From contig NC_014306.1 in assembly GCF_000196615.1 (NCBI RefSeq), positions 2,046,001 to 2,110,000 of the forward strand: a stretch of DNA of 64,000 nt, written 5' to 3'. Both the position numbers and the translations under genes were made by a program. The DNA comes from Erwinia billingiae Eb661. GTDB taxonomy: Bacteria; Pseudomonadota; Gammaproteobacteria; Enterobacterales; Enterobacteriaceae. Below, in pieces: positions 38,268-46,770 of the stretch; the first letter of the stretch is position 1, and each line of letters begins with the position of its first letter. The notes under the pieces were generated by a model. That model was not told the origin of the DNA, ran no database searches, and saw only the letters and a program-made list of their open reading frames with translations.

Positions 38268-40391
38268 TCAGTGAACGTTCGCTGCCACACGTTCAGCCGC
38301 AGGAATAATTACCGTGCCTGTTTCAGGCTGTCGTCCTGCATTTTCCAAATCCAGCGCTAACTTTCTCATCATCAGCGTATTGTCCCGGATAAAGGGAGAA
38401 CTCTGGATCTGCCGGTCCAGCAGCTGGCTCAGATGCCAGTCCAGTTGCTGAAGCTGGCGGGTCGTGACGTTCGCCGGCAGAGTGCGCTGAAGATTCTGCA
38501 TCACCCAGCCGCGTAAGAATTCGCCGTCATAGCTGCGGGGCTGATACAGCATCTGATACGCACGCAACGCATTCCGGCTGAATTCACTGTCATCGCCCTT
38601 GTCCTGTCGCAGGGTCTGGGTGATGTTTTGCGCCACGCGCGGCAGCAGCAGGGATTTCAACGCGTTCTGATAGAAGCCCCAGGCCGCATCGCTCACCTGG
38701 CCACCGCGATATAATCCACCGCGCATGCTGAGCGGGGGCGCTTCAACCGAGAAACTCTCACTTTGCGGCAACGCCACCAGGCTGTTTAAGAAGGGTAGCA
38801 GATCCAGGATATCCCCGGAGTTATTGGCTGCCAGCCGTTTCGCCTGCTGGTCGACCGCGATCATCCGGCTTTCCACCTGGTGCAGATACTGCTGATTTTT
38901 ATAATAGCTGGTGGTCCAGAGCATGGTGGCAATCATCAGCGCCAGTGCCAGCGAGGCATAGCCGGCCCAGTGCAGCAGCCGGTTGCGGTGCTCCCAGGAG
39001 CGATCGCTGCCTGCCAGCCCGCTTTCGGCAAAAATCATGTCATCCATCAGCGAGCGGATAAAATAGCTCTGGCCTTTGTTCGCGGGGATTGGCGCATGGC
39101 GGTTAACCGAATCCCAGCTGGCAATGGAGTGGCCTGACGCCTGCGGCAGCTGCAGCTTTCTGTTCAACTCACCCATAATGCGGTCAAACGGCAGCCCTTC
39201 CTGGGTGCCGCTGGTAAAGAACACCCCGCGCACGGACCACGGCATCTCGCCATTTTCCGGTGAGAAGACAATATCGAGGTATTCCGCCAGCAGTGGCCGT
39301 AAAGAAGCAAACTCCTGCGGGAACAGGAAGCACTCGGCCCGCAGCGTCAGGTCACTTTCCCGCGCCATATTGCCGGCCAAATCGTCCTGCAGCTGTTGGG
39401 TCAGCAGGCGGAACTGGCGGTCGAACAGCTGGTTGATAGCCGATTCGCTCTGGCGGTTATTTTCCCACGGGAAGCTGAAGCCCCAGATGCGATCGCGCTG
39501 CGCTTTATCCAGCGACGCGAAATAGCTCATAAAGCCTTTCAGCAGGTCCGTTTTAGTCACCATCACATACACCGGGAAGTGGATACCGGTTTGCTGATGC
39601 AGTTCGGACATACGCTGGCGCAGCGCCGTCGCCTGATTAAAGCGCGCTTCCGCCGAGTCGCTAAGCAGATCGGCGACGCTGACGGTCATGATCACCCCGT
39701 TGATCGGCTGGCGCGTGCGGTAGCGCTTCAGCAGGGTGATAAAGGTCTGCCACTCGCTGGCATCCTTCGCGCGCTGGCTTTCCTGCAGGGTATAACGCCC
39801 GGCGGTATCCAGCAGCACCGCGTCTTCGGTAAACCACCAGTCGCAATGACGGGTGCCGCCAACGCCGCGCAGCGCGGTTTTACCAAAGCTGTCGCTGAGC
39901 GGGAATTCAAGACCCGAATTCACCAGCGCCGTGGTTTTACCCGCGCCAGGCGCGCCGACAATCATGTACCAGGGCAGCTGGTACAAATACTGGGAATTAA
40001 CGCGCTGCAGCCAGCCGCGCGGCTTTTTCTTGCGATCCCGCCCGCTAAACTGGGTTTTCTTCAGCCGCATGGCCGCTTCACTGAAGCGGGTGCTGAGCAA
40101 CTCTTCGGTCATCGCCCGGTCGGCATAATCGACGTTGTCATTGTGCTGCAGGTTATTCAGCAAGCGCGAGTTAAACCAGGCGCGATACAGCTGGGGGATC
40201 AGCTGGAAGATAATCCACAGGAAGAAGCACAGGCAAATGGCCAGCTGGCGGTTAATGACCGGCTCCAGCCAGTGGCTGCCGCCGATTAACAGCTGAGGGC
40301 CAAGCATCCAGATCACCGCCGACAGCGCGCTGATGCCGAAAAAGCCCCACAGCAGGCGGCTAAAAATCAGGGAATAAAGGCGAGAAGACAT
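38268..40391 (-). CDS. Short TssM/IcmF-like protein
   Basis: 707 residues against roughly 1100-1200 for a usual TssM. Two N-terminal transmembrane helices (about 10-65) are followed by the IcmF NTPase-like domain with Walker A GAPGAGKTTALVNSGLEFPL and DTAGRYTLQ near residue 195. A third helix lies near 470-490, then a periplasmic part ending abruptly. The large C-terminal periplasmic IcmF domain that contacts TssJ is missing. tagF starts 14 bases after the stop, so this is a settled short form and not a frame error. The start overlaps the tssL stop (TGATG). Confidence 0.88.
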   Translation of the reverse strand: MSSRLYSLIFSRLLWGFFGISALSAVIWMLGPQLLIGGSHWLEPVINRQLAICLCFFLWIIFQLIPQLYRAWFNSRLLNNLQHNDNVDYADRAMTEELLSTRFSEAAMRLKKTQFSGRDRKKKPRGWLQRVNSQYLYQLPWYMIVGAPGAGKTTALVNSGLEFPLSDSFGKTALRGVGGTRHCDWWFTEDAVLLDTAGRYTLQESQRAKDASEWQTFITLLKRYRTRQPINGVIMTVSVADLLSDSAEARFNQATALRQRMSELHQQTGIHFPVYVMVTKTDLLKGFMSYFASLDKAQRDRIWGFSFPWENNRQSESAINQLFDRQFRLLTQQLQDDLAGNMARESDLTLRAECFLFPQEFASLRPLLAEYLDIVFSPENGEMPWSVRGVFFTSGTQEGLPFDRIMGELNRKLQLPQASGHSIASWDSVNRHAPIPANKGQSYFIRSLMDDMIFAESGLAGSDRSWEHRNRLLHWAGYASLALALMIATMLWTTSYYKNQQYLHQVESRMIAVDQQAKRLAANNSGDILDLLPFLNSLVALPQSESFSVEAPPLSMRGGLYRGGQVSDAAWGFYQNALKSLLLPRVAQNITQTLRQDKGDDSEFSRNALRAYQMLYQPRSYDGEFLRGWVMQNLQRTLPANVTTRQLQQLDWHLSQLLDRQIQSSPFIRDNTLMMRKLALDLENAGRQPETGTVIIPAAERVAANVH

Positions 40392-41617
40392 CAGGATTTC
40401 CCCGCGGGTTTGCTGCTGCTCTGAACTTCAGGCGCCGGGAAAAGCAGGATTTCCACCCGGCGGTTTTGCGCCCGGTTTTCCTGGCTGTCGTTCGGCAGCA
40501 GTGGGTTGCTGTCACCGCGGCCTTCACCGCGGATCATATGGCCAGGTTGGATCATCAGCTGCTGCAATAGCGAGGTCAGCGTATGGGCCTGGGCCAGCGA
40601 ATATTCATAATTAGACGGGAAGCGGGCGGTACGCTGCGGTTGGTTATCGGTATAGACGCTGACCTGCAGCGTGCCTTTAATGTTGTCCATGGCGGCGGCG
40701 ACGCGCACCATGATCGCCCGGCCCGCAGGGGTTAAATCACTGCCGCCGCGGTTAAACAGCTTGTCGGCCGCAATAATCACCTTGCTGCCATTGGCGCCGT
40801 CGGCAACATCCAGCGTGCGGTCAACAATCAGATCGTCCAGCCGCGTGCGCAAATCCAGCATCGCCTGCGTCGAGTTTGAGCGTCTGACCGGTTCGGCCTT
40901 GGGCAGCGGCGTTTGCCAGATGGCACGCAGCAGCGGCTCCGCCGAATTCCCCAGACGCCAGTTAAGGCCGGAATAAATCAGGCAGGCCACAAAGGCGGTC
41001 AGCATAACGCATGCCCACAACGGCACCGGCGGTCGCCAGAAGGTGTTCTGGCTGGCGGGCGATAACGGTTGGGGTTCGACCAGCGGTTGCTGCTGCACGC
41101 GGGTATCGCTAATCAACTGGGCCAGGCGGGTGCGCAACGCATCACGCTGCAGCTTACCCTGGTCGATGCCACGGTAACGGCCTTCATAGCCCAACAGCAG
41201 ACAGTAGTGGATCACCTCAAGCAGCGGCAGATGCAATTTGGGATTTTGCGAGACGCGGGAAAGCAGCTGGAAGACTTTTTCGCCACCCCAACTTTCATTA
41301 TGGAAGGTGACCAGCAGACCGTTGCCCGACCAGACGCCGCGCGTGCCCCACGGGGTTTGCGCCGCGGCTTCGTCCAGCACGCTGCACAGGCAGTAGCGGG
41401 CACCAATGATCATGTCAAAAGGCAGGCCGGCTTGTTTACATCGGGTTTCAAACAGGCGGATCTCATCGACCAGTTGCTGACGCAGGCCGGCAGGGTCGTC
41501 ATGCGTGGCTGCCAGGCGGATCTGCACAATTGCATTCAGCAACGGTGCCGCTGCGGCCAGCAACGGGTTTTCTGGGCTGACGTAAGGAAGCGCGTCAGCG
41601 GGGTATTCCGGGGTCAT
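40391..41617 (-). CDS. TssL/DotU-like protein with C-terminal OmpA domain
   Basis: 408 residues from the ATG at 41617; a TTG 36 bases upstream is an alternative and neither has a strong ribosome site. Cytoplasmic DotU domain about 15-190 (ENPLLAAAAPLLNAI, ARYCLCSVLDEAAAQTPWG, LLLGYEGRYRGID), a transmembrane helix at about 210-230, then an OmpA-like periplasmic domain (about 270-400) with SNYEYSLAQAHTL and ENRAQNRRVEILL. This is the evolved TssL form that binds peptidoglycan. Partner of the adjacent TssM-like protein. Confidence 0.9.
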   Translation of the reverse strand: MTPEYPADALPYVSPENPLLAAAAPLLNAIVQIRLAATHDDPAGLRQQLVDEIRLFETRCKQAGLPFDMIIGARYCLCSVLDEAAAQTPWGTRGVWSGNGLLVTFHNESWGGEKVFQLLSRVSQNPKLHLPLLEVIHYCLLLGYEGRYRGIDQGKLQRDALRTRLAQLISDTRVQQQPLVEPQPLSPASQNTFWRPPVPLWACVMLTAFVACLIYSGLNWRLGNSAEPLLRAIWQTPLPKAEPVRRSNSTQAMLDLRTRLDDLIVDRTLDVADGANGSKVIIAADKLFNRGGSDLTPAGRAIMVRVAAAMDNIKGTLQVSVYTDNQPQRTARFPSNYEYSLAQAHTLTSLLQQLMIQPGHMIRGEGRGDSNPLLPNDSQENRAQNRRVEILLFPAPEVQSSSKPAGKS

Positions 41618-41716
41618 CAGGCTTTTACTGTCTCGGCTGTGTGGCGCCAGCAAGGCGGGCGCTTTGGGTCGTCGGATCGAAGAGTGATTTCTGGCCGTCC
41701 GTGGCGCAGAACGCGA

Positions 41717-42208
41717 TTATTCCAGGATCCAGGTGGCCGTCGCGTTGTTGCGGCAGGCTTTACTTTGGCCACCCACATCGACGCACACTTTTTTGGCGTT
41801 TTTACGTGGGCGGGGACGATCGCTTTTGATCGTGGCGTCATACAGGTCGGTTTTCACGCCGGCTTTGAACGGCACGTAACCAATCAGCTGTTCCTGATCG
41901 GGATCGGCGATAGCCAGCCAGTGATTTTCCACTTCACCCAGTACGGTGAAAGGTTTGCCATTTTCAAGATAGCGGACGTTCTTGCCGCTGAAATCCGGGC
42001 TGGTCATCACCGACGCATTATACAACGCGCGGTAGGTCTCATTGACGGGGGTAAACGACGTCGGTGCCTGCACCGCGTGACGATGGGTGAACTTCACGCC
42101 ATCCACTTCGCTGGTTACGATGGTGTCATCCGTTATCGGCGGAGGAGGAGCCTTGCATCCGGACAGGGACAGCACTGCCAACAGGGTAAACGCGATGCTT
42201 ATTTTCAC
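41717..42208 (-). CDS. SH3-domain lipoprotein heading the T6SS-like cluster
   Basis: 163 residues from the GTG at 42208, which has GAGG six bases upstream (VKISIAFTLLAVLSLSGC); ATG codons at 42229 and 42220 lack good sites. Lipobox LSLSGC. An SH3-like segment is visible (YNASVMTSPDFSGKNVRYL, FTVLGEVENHWLAIADPD). The C-terminus is basic with cysteines (KKVCVDVGGQSKACRN). It is not recognisably TssJ, but it occupies the position of an outer-membrane lipoprotein partner before tssL-tssM. A plausible replacement for TssJ (inference). Confidence 0.75.
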   Translation of the reverse strand: MKISIAFTLLAVLSLSGCKAPPPPITDDTIVTSEVDGVKFTHRHAVQAPTSFTPVNETYRALYNASVMTSPDFSGKNVRYLENGKPFTVLGEVENHWLAIADPDQEQLIGYVPFKAGVKTDLYDATIKSDRPRPRKNAKKVCVDVGGQSKACRNNATATWILE

Positions 42209-42716
42209 ATTGGTCCTCATGCATTTCATCAGTGAGTCTTATAGTCCACAGGCAAAACCCCACAATCATTGTCATCGTCCGCTCAGGTAAACTGTCGGTA
42301 ACAAGAAAAAAAGAGTCAGGTTTACAGAAAGATAAATTCGTTGTCAGTTTACCTGACGCTTTTGAGAATGGGAACAATTGCAGGCCGCCACTTTACATGT
42401 TATCAGCGGTCTCAGAGGTGACAATCTTTGCCTGAAAGGTGACAAGAAGTCAATTTGATTAGGATCGATAAACTGTCGCCAGACCGCATGAATAGCGGCG
42501 CTCAGAGCGGGCATCATCTGTTAACGGCTTCAGGGCTTAACGTATCAATGTGGCTAATGTTTTGCCCAGGCTGATTTTTTTATGCCAACGCGCTTTTTTC
42601 AGTTAAAAGCCAGCGAGTTTCAGTAGGCGGCTCTGAAGGTGCTTAATCCAATCAGAAGCCGGTTGGCGGCAAGCGGACAGTGCTAAAAAAAGCCGCGCAA
42701 TCGGGCTGGTCAGGAA
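42209..42716. other. Control region upstream of the T6SS-like operon
   Basis: No gene seen. It contains a perfect 12-bp inverted repeat, TCAGGTAAACTG (42283-42294) and CAGTTTACCTGA (42345-42356), with a related GTCAGGTTTACAG copy between them. This is about 75-150 bases upstream of the operon start and may be an operator. Confidence 0.5.
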
Positions 42717-42896
42717 ATGCACAGCGGGAGTGCGATTTGTGCATCATGGCAGGGCAAAATCGCCGGCGTGATTCGGCAACTGGCGCCAGTTGACCTGACG
42801 CTTTCTGGCCTTTATCAGAGGAATCAGAGGGTTGATGATCTGGCACAGGCTTTGCAAAAACAGGGATACACAACAATGCATTTGTTTGACCGTTGA
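42717..42896 (+). CDS. Possible small protein or gene remnant
   Basis: 59 codons from an ATG with AGGAA upstream; the frame is open from about 42687. The peptide contains SWQGKIAGVIRQLAPVDL and RVDDLAQALQKQGYTTMHL, which look like ordinary folded protein, but I recognise no family. A rho-independent terminator follows 24 bases after the stop on the same strand, which supports transcription in this direction. It could equally be the 3' end of a lost gene. Confidence 0.3.
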   Translation: MHSGSAICASWQGKIAGVIRQLAPVDLTLSGLYQRNQRVDDLAQALQKQGYTTMHLFDR

Positions 42897-42919
42897 CGGT
42901 TGCGCGAGTGCTTTGGATA

Positions 42920-42967
42920 AAGGCGTCCAACTTCGTGCTCACGGCACAGGCAGGACGCCTTTTTTTA
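42920..42967 (+). terminator. Rho-independent terminator
   Basis: Stem AAGGCGTCC (42920-42928) / GGACGCCTT (42953-42961) with an inner GTGC/GCAC hairpin, then T7. It may end the small gene at 42717-42896 or an unannotated RNA. Confidence 0.8.
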
Positions 42968-42992
42968 TCCTGCCGGTTTTACGCCAGTGAGG

Positions 42993-43787
42993 CTATCCCC
43001 GGGCAATCAATACCCTGACGCCCAGCGCTTCAAACGCCTCTGTCGACTCGGCGCTGATGCCGCTGTCGGTGATGAGGTACTGAATATTGCTCCAGTCACA
43101 GGGCAGGGCAAACATCGACACTTTGTCGATCTTGCTGGAGTCGGCCACCACATACACCGTGCTGGCCGAGCGGATCATCGCGCTTTTGACTTTGATATCG
43201 GTTTCGCTCGGGAAGCTCAGCCCCAGCTTGGGTGAAATGCAGGCGGTCGCCAGAAACAGCTTCTCGGCCAGTACGTTCTCAAAGAAGCTGGCCGCTTTCT
43301 CGCCGGAGGTGGAAAGAGTCGGGAACTTAAAGGTGCCGCCGGTCAGCAGAATATTGACGCCGGGCTCACCGCCCAGCATCAGCGCGATATTGACTGCGGT
43401 GGTGACCACCGACAGCTTGTTGATGTGCCCCAGATGATGGGCGATAGCGGTGGTGGTGGTACCGGAGTCGAAAATCACCGTATCGCCATTTTCGATATGC
43501 TCCGCCGCCAGCCGGCCGATAGCATCCTTCTCATCAAGATGGGTTTGCCTCTCCAGCATCAGCGCGCCGGTATTCTGCTTACCGGTCATCAGCGTGGCAC
43601 CGCCATGATAACGCTGGACATGTCCCTCTTTCTGCAACACGCGGAGATCGGTACGGATGGTGGCTTCCGTCAGGCCAAAGGCCTCCGTCAGCATCTTCAC
43701 CGTCACCGTGCCGTCTTCCCGGATCATCTCAAGGATTTTTTCCCGCCGTTGCTGCATGTCGGCTAATTGTTCGCTTTTGCTTTTCAA
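42993..43787 (-). CDS. DeoR-family transcriptional regulator of the sugar operon
   Basis: 264 residues from a TTG at 43787, chosen because GGGAGAG lies at correct spacing and the length fits the family; the frame extends 57 codons upstream without a better site. N-terminal DeoR helix-turn-helix (about 10-65; QQRREKILEMIREDGTVTVKML, TIRTDLRVLQKEGHVQRYHGGA). The C-terminal sugar-phosphate sensor domain shows the DSGTTTTAIAHHL loop and LTGGTFKFPTLSTSG. Divergent from the operon at 44158. It probably represses that operon until a phosphorylated pathway sugar binds. Confidence 0.9.
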   Translation of the reverse strand: MKSKSEQLADMQQRREKILEMIREDGTVTVKMLTEAFGLTEATIRTDLRVLQKEGHVQRYHGGATLMTGKQNTGALMLERQTHLDEKDAIGRLAAEHIENGDTVIFDSGTTTTAIAHHLGHINKLSVVTTAVNIALMLGGEPGVNILLTGGTFKFPTLSTSGEKAASFFENVLAEKLFLATACISPKLGLSFPSETDIKVKSAMIRSASTVYVVADSSKIDKVSMFALPCDWSNIQYLITDSGISAESTEAFEALGVRVLIARG

Positions 43788-43896
43788 CCGAAACTCTCCC
43801 TTCACCTGCTGAACGGGCGAAAACCCGCGCCAAACGGCCATTAGCGCAAATATTACCTCTGCATTCGATTGAATGCGAGTCTGGTATTTTTTCCTT

Positions 43897-43912
43897 TTCG
43901 TTTTCGTTCGAA
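43897..43912 (-). promoter_or_regulatory. Candidate DeoR-family operator 1
   Basis: TTCGTTTTCGTTCGAA resembles the TTCG-N-AACGAA type of site bound by GlpR and related DeoR-family repressors. It lies about 110 bases upstream of the regulator start. Binding is inferred. Confidence 0.45.
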
Positions 43913-44087
43913 AGTCTATGCACGGCAACAGCCTTGATTTTAAACATATTTTTAGCATTTTTGTCCTTACTCTTATTCTGAATAATGGGGATTAAACTGG
44001 TAGATCAAGGACTTAATCTTTCGATCGGCTTTTGTTTGAAATTTGATCCACCCCACAATATGCTTAGAAACGATAGCGTATATTTTT

Positions 44088-44101
44088 ATTCGAAAACGAA
44101 T
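44088..44101 (+). promoter_or_regulatory. Candidate DeoR-family operator 2
   Basis: ATTCGAAAACGAAT, a near-perfect palindrome sharing the TTCGAAAACGAA core with the site at 43897-43912 in inverted orientation. It lies 57-70 bases before the transketolase start, where repressor binding would block transcription. Confidence 0.5.
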
Positions 44102-44157
44102 GAGCCGCAGGACTGCCACTTCGCTATCCGGTCAGCGGCGTTACAGACGAAGAGGTA

Positions 44158-44967
44158 ATGATGGACTTTCAGGCAATCAAACAGACAGCGCGTCAGGCCC
44201 GACGTTATGTCCTGCAAATGAATCATCGGGCGGGAAAAGGGCATACCGGCGCCGACCTCTCAGAGGTAGACATCATCTGTACGCTGTTTATGGGGGTGAT
44301 GGATCGCGGTGCTGAGCGTCCCGATCAGGATCGTTTTATTTTATCGAAAGGCCACGGCGCAGGCGGGCTGTATTGCAGCGCGGCGGCGATGGGGCTGATC
44401 GACCCGGCGATCCTCGACCAGTTTATGGGCGACGACACGCTGCTGGCAGGCCATCCGGTCAGGCAAAAGCTGCCGGATCTGGTTGAGATTAACTCCGGCG
44501 GCCTCGGGCACGGCTTGCCGATCGGCGTCGGCCTGGCGCTGGGCAACAAGCTGTCCGGCATGGGCCATCGTCGGGCGTTTGTGCTGCTTGGCGACGGTGA
44601 ACTGGCGGAAGGCTCGAACTGGGAAGCGGCGATGTCCGCCAGCAAATTCAAGCTCGATAACCTGGTGGCCATTGTGGACCGTAACCGCCTGCAGCTGGCG
44701 GGCAAAACCGAAGACATCATGCCGCTGGAACCGCTGGCAGATAAATGGCTGGCGTTCGGTTTCGAGGTGCTGGAGTGCGACGGTCACGATCCTGAAGCCA
44801 TTGCCAATGCGGTGAATCAGCCGTCGACCGGCAAACCCCGGGTGATCCTCGCCAATACCGAGAAAGGCCACGGCATCTCCTTTATGGCGAACGTCCCGGC
44901 CTGGCACCACTCGGTCCCTAATGATGAGCAGCTGGCCCTTGGGCTGGCAGAGCTGGAGGAAGACTAA
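44158..44967 (+). CDS. Transketolase, N-terminal (TPP-binding) subunit
   Basis: 269 residues. Split transketolase alpha subunit with MNHRAGKGHTGADLSEVDI, LSKGHGAGGLYC and the thiamine-diphosphate motif LLGDGELAEGSNWEAAM...VDRNRLQL. The partner subunit starts at the stop (TAATG). Two-subunit transketolases of this type occur in pentose, apiose and polyol operons, where they transfer a C2 ketol unit from a pathway ketose phosphate. Start: first of two ATGs behind GAAGAGG. Confidence 0.93.
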   Translation: MMDFQAIKQTARQARRYVLQMNHRAGKGHTGADLSEVDIICTLFMGVMDRGAERPDQDRFILSKGHGAGGLYCSAAAMGLIDPAILDQFMGDDTLLAGHPVRQKLPDLVEINSGGLGHGLPIGVGLALGNKLSGMGHRRAFVLLGDGELAEGSNWEAAMSASKFKLDNLVAIVDRNRLQLAGKTEDIMPLEPLADKWLAFGFEVLECDGHDPEAIANAVNQPSTGKPRVILANTEKGHGISFMANVPAWHHSVPNDEQLALGLAELEED

Positions 44968-45884
44968 TGCAAGACTTACGCGACGCGATCATCGCCACGC
45001 TGGTGGATGAACAACAGAACGGGGCGAACCTCAGCGTGATGGTTGCTGACTCCACCTCAACCTCCAAAATTGCGCCATTTGAAAAGGCCTTTCCCGATCG
45101 GGTGATTAACGTCGGCATCGCCGAGCAGAACATGGTCGGCATGGCGGCGGGAATGGCACTGAGCGGCCGCACGGTGTTTACCGCCAACGCCGCACCGTTC
45201 CTGTTTGCCCGCTCTAATGAGCAGGTCAAAAACGATATTTGCTACACCGAAACCAACGTCAAAATGCTTGGCCTGAACGCCGGCTTCGCCTACGGGCCGC
45301 TGGGTGCCACTCACCACTGTACCAATGACATCGCCATTGCCCGCACCTTCGGCAACCTGCAGGTGTTTGCCCCGGCCGATGCCGTGCAGGCCAGCGCCAT
45401 TGCACGTTACGCCATTCAGCATACCGGTCCGGTCTATATCCGTATGGACAGTGACAAAGTGCCGGTGCTGCATGGCGACGATTACCAGTTCGTTCCCGGC
45501 AAGCCGGAAGTGCTGCAGGAAGGCAAAGAGACGGTGGTGTTCTGTATGGGCACGCTGGCCCATGAAGCGCTGGCGGCAAAAGACGACAGCATCACCATCG
45601 TTTCCCTGCCTTCGCTGTGGCCGCTGGATGAAGCTGCGGTGGTGAAACTGATCAGCGCGCACCAGCAGGTGATCACCATGGAAGAGCATTCGCTGAGCGG
45701 CGGTCTGGGCAGCATTATCGGTGAAATTCTGCATAAGCACGCGCTGCGCCAGCGGTTTACCCCGTTGGGGATCCCGGCTTACGAATTTACCCACAGCAGC
45801 AGTCGCGCTGCACTGCGCAGCCAGTTCCGCATCGATGCGGAAGGTCTGCGCACCACCTTACAACACGTTGTCGCCGCCGCCTGA
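44967..45884 (+). CDS. Transketolase, C-terminal subunit
   Basis: 305 residues. Pyrimidine-binding and C-terminal domains of transketolase: FPDRVINVGIAEQNMVGMAAGMAL (the catalytic Glu), GLNAGFAYGPLGATHHCTNDIAIAR, FAPADAVQA, PVYIRMDSDK and EEHSLSGGLGSII. Completes the enzyme encoded by the preceding gene, with which it is translationally coupled. Confidence 0.93.
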   Translation: MQDLRDAIIATLVDEQQNGANLSVMVADSTSTSKIAPFEKAFPDRVINVGIAEQNMVGMAAGMALSGRTVFTANAAPFLFARSNEQVKNDICYTETNVKMLGLNAGFAYGPLGATHHCTNDIAIARTFGNLQVFAPADAVQASAIARYAIQHTGPVYIRMDSDKVPVLHGDDYQFVPGKPEVLQEGKETVVFCMGTLAHEALAAKDDSITIVSLPSLWPLDEAAVVKLISAHQQVITMEEHSLSGGLGSIIGEILHKHALRQRFTPLGIPAYEFTHSSSRAALRSQFRIDAEGLRTTLQHVVAAA

Positions 45885-45894
45885 GGACCCACTG

Positions 45895-46692
45895 ATGAGC
45901 AATGAATATGATGTCAATCTGCGCTATGGCGTGGATACCAACATGGATCTGACCGGCAAGGTCGCGGTGGTCACCGGCGGGCTGGGCGGCATCGCCATGG
46001 CCAGCAATAAAATGCTGCTGGAAAAAGGCGCCAGCCTGGCGCTGCTTTACCCGGCATTTGAACAGAGCAAAGTGAGCGACGTGGCCAGCCAGTTTGACGC
46101 CAGCCGCGTGCAGTTTGTGCAGTGCGATGTGACTGACCCGGCCTCAGTGGAACAGGCCATCTCAGACGTGGATGCGCATTACGGCCATATCGACATTCTG
46201 GTCAACTGTGCCGGTTATGTGATGTTGCAGCCGGTGCTGGAAACCGCGTTTGACGAGTGGCAAAAGCAGGTCGCCGTTAACCTGACCGGGCCGTTCCTCT
46301 GCTCGCAGGCGGTGGCAAAACGCATGGTGAAAGCCGGCAGGGGCGGAAAAATTATTAATATCGCCTCGCAGGCCGCCTCCATCGCCATCGATAACCATGT
46401 GGCTTACACCTCGGCCAAGGCCGGATTACTGGGCATGACCAAGGTGATGGCCAAGGAGTTTGCGCCACACAAAATTAACGTGAATACCCTCTCTCCGACC
46501 GTGGTGCTGACACCTATGGGCGAAAAAGCCTGGCGGGGAGAAAAAGGTGAGGCAATGAAGCAATTAATCCCAATGGGACGCTTCGCCTACACCGACGAGA
46601 TTGCCGCCGCCGTGCTGTTCTTTGCCAGCAACGGTAGCGACATGATTACCGGCGCCGATCTGATGATCGATGGCGGCTTTACCATTTGGTAG
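45895..46692 (+). CDS. Short-chain dehydrogenase (sugar operon, first)
   Basis: 265 residues from the ATG with GAGGA upstream (MSNEYDVNLRYGVDTN). Classical SDR: cofactor loop VVTGGLGGIA (last Gly of the usual GxGIG is Ala), NCAGYV, catalytic Ser in NIASQAAS and YTSAK, then NTLSPTVVLTPMG. It probably oxidises a polyol or reduces a ketose of the pathway using NAD(H). Ten bases after the transketolase stop. Confidence 0.9.
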   Translation: MSNEYDVNLRYGVDTNMDLTGKVAVVTGGLGGIAMASNKMLLEKGASLALLYPAFEQSKVSDVASQFDASRVQFVQCDVTDPASVEQAISDVDAHYGHIDILVNCAGYVMLQPVLETAFDEWQKQVAVNLTGPFLCSQAVAKRMVKAGRGGKIINIASQAASIAIDNHVAYTSAKAGLLGMTKVMAKEFAPHKINVNTLSPTVVLTPMGEKAWRGEKGEAMKQLIPMGRFAYTDEIAAAVLFFASNGSDMITGADLMIDGGFTIW

Positions 46693-46770
46693 TACTTCGC
46701 CCAGACCAGAGAAGCGAGTCCGAACGCAATACCCTACACGCTGACCCTACAATAATGAGAGAACATCTCT

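Larger units (their letters stand above)
43788..44157. other. Divergent promoter region between DeoR gene and sugar operon
   Basis: 370 AT-rich bases with no gene. Two copies of a TTCGTTTTCG-containing element, at 43897-43912 and (inverted) 44088-44101, are annotated separately as candidate operators. Confidence 0.6.

Noticed and set aside
41069..42235. A 388-codon open frame on the plus strand opposite tssL and the lipoprotein gene
   Set aside because: No recognisable domain, spans two opposite genes with solid motifs and has no ribosome site.
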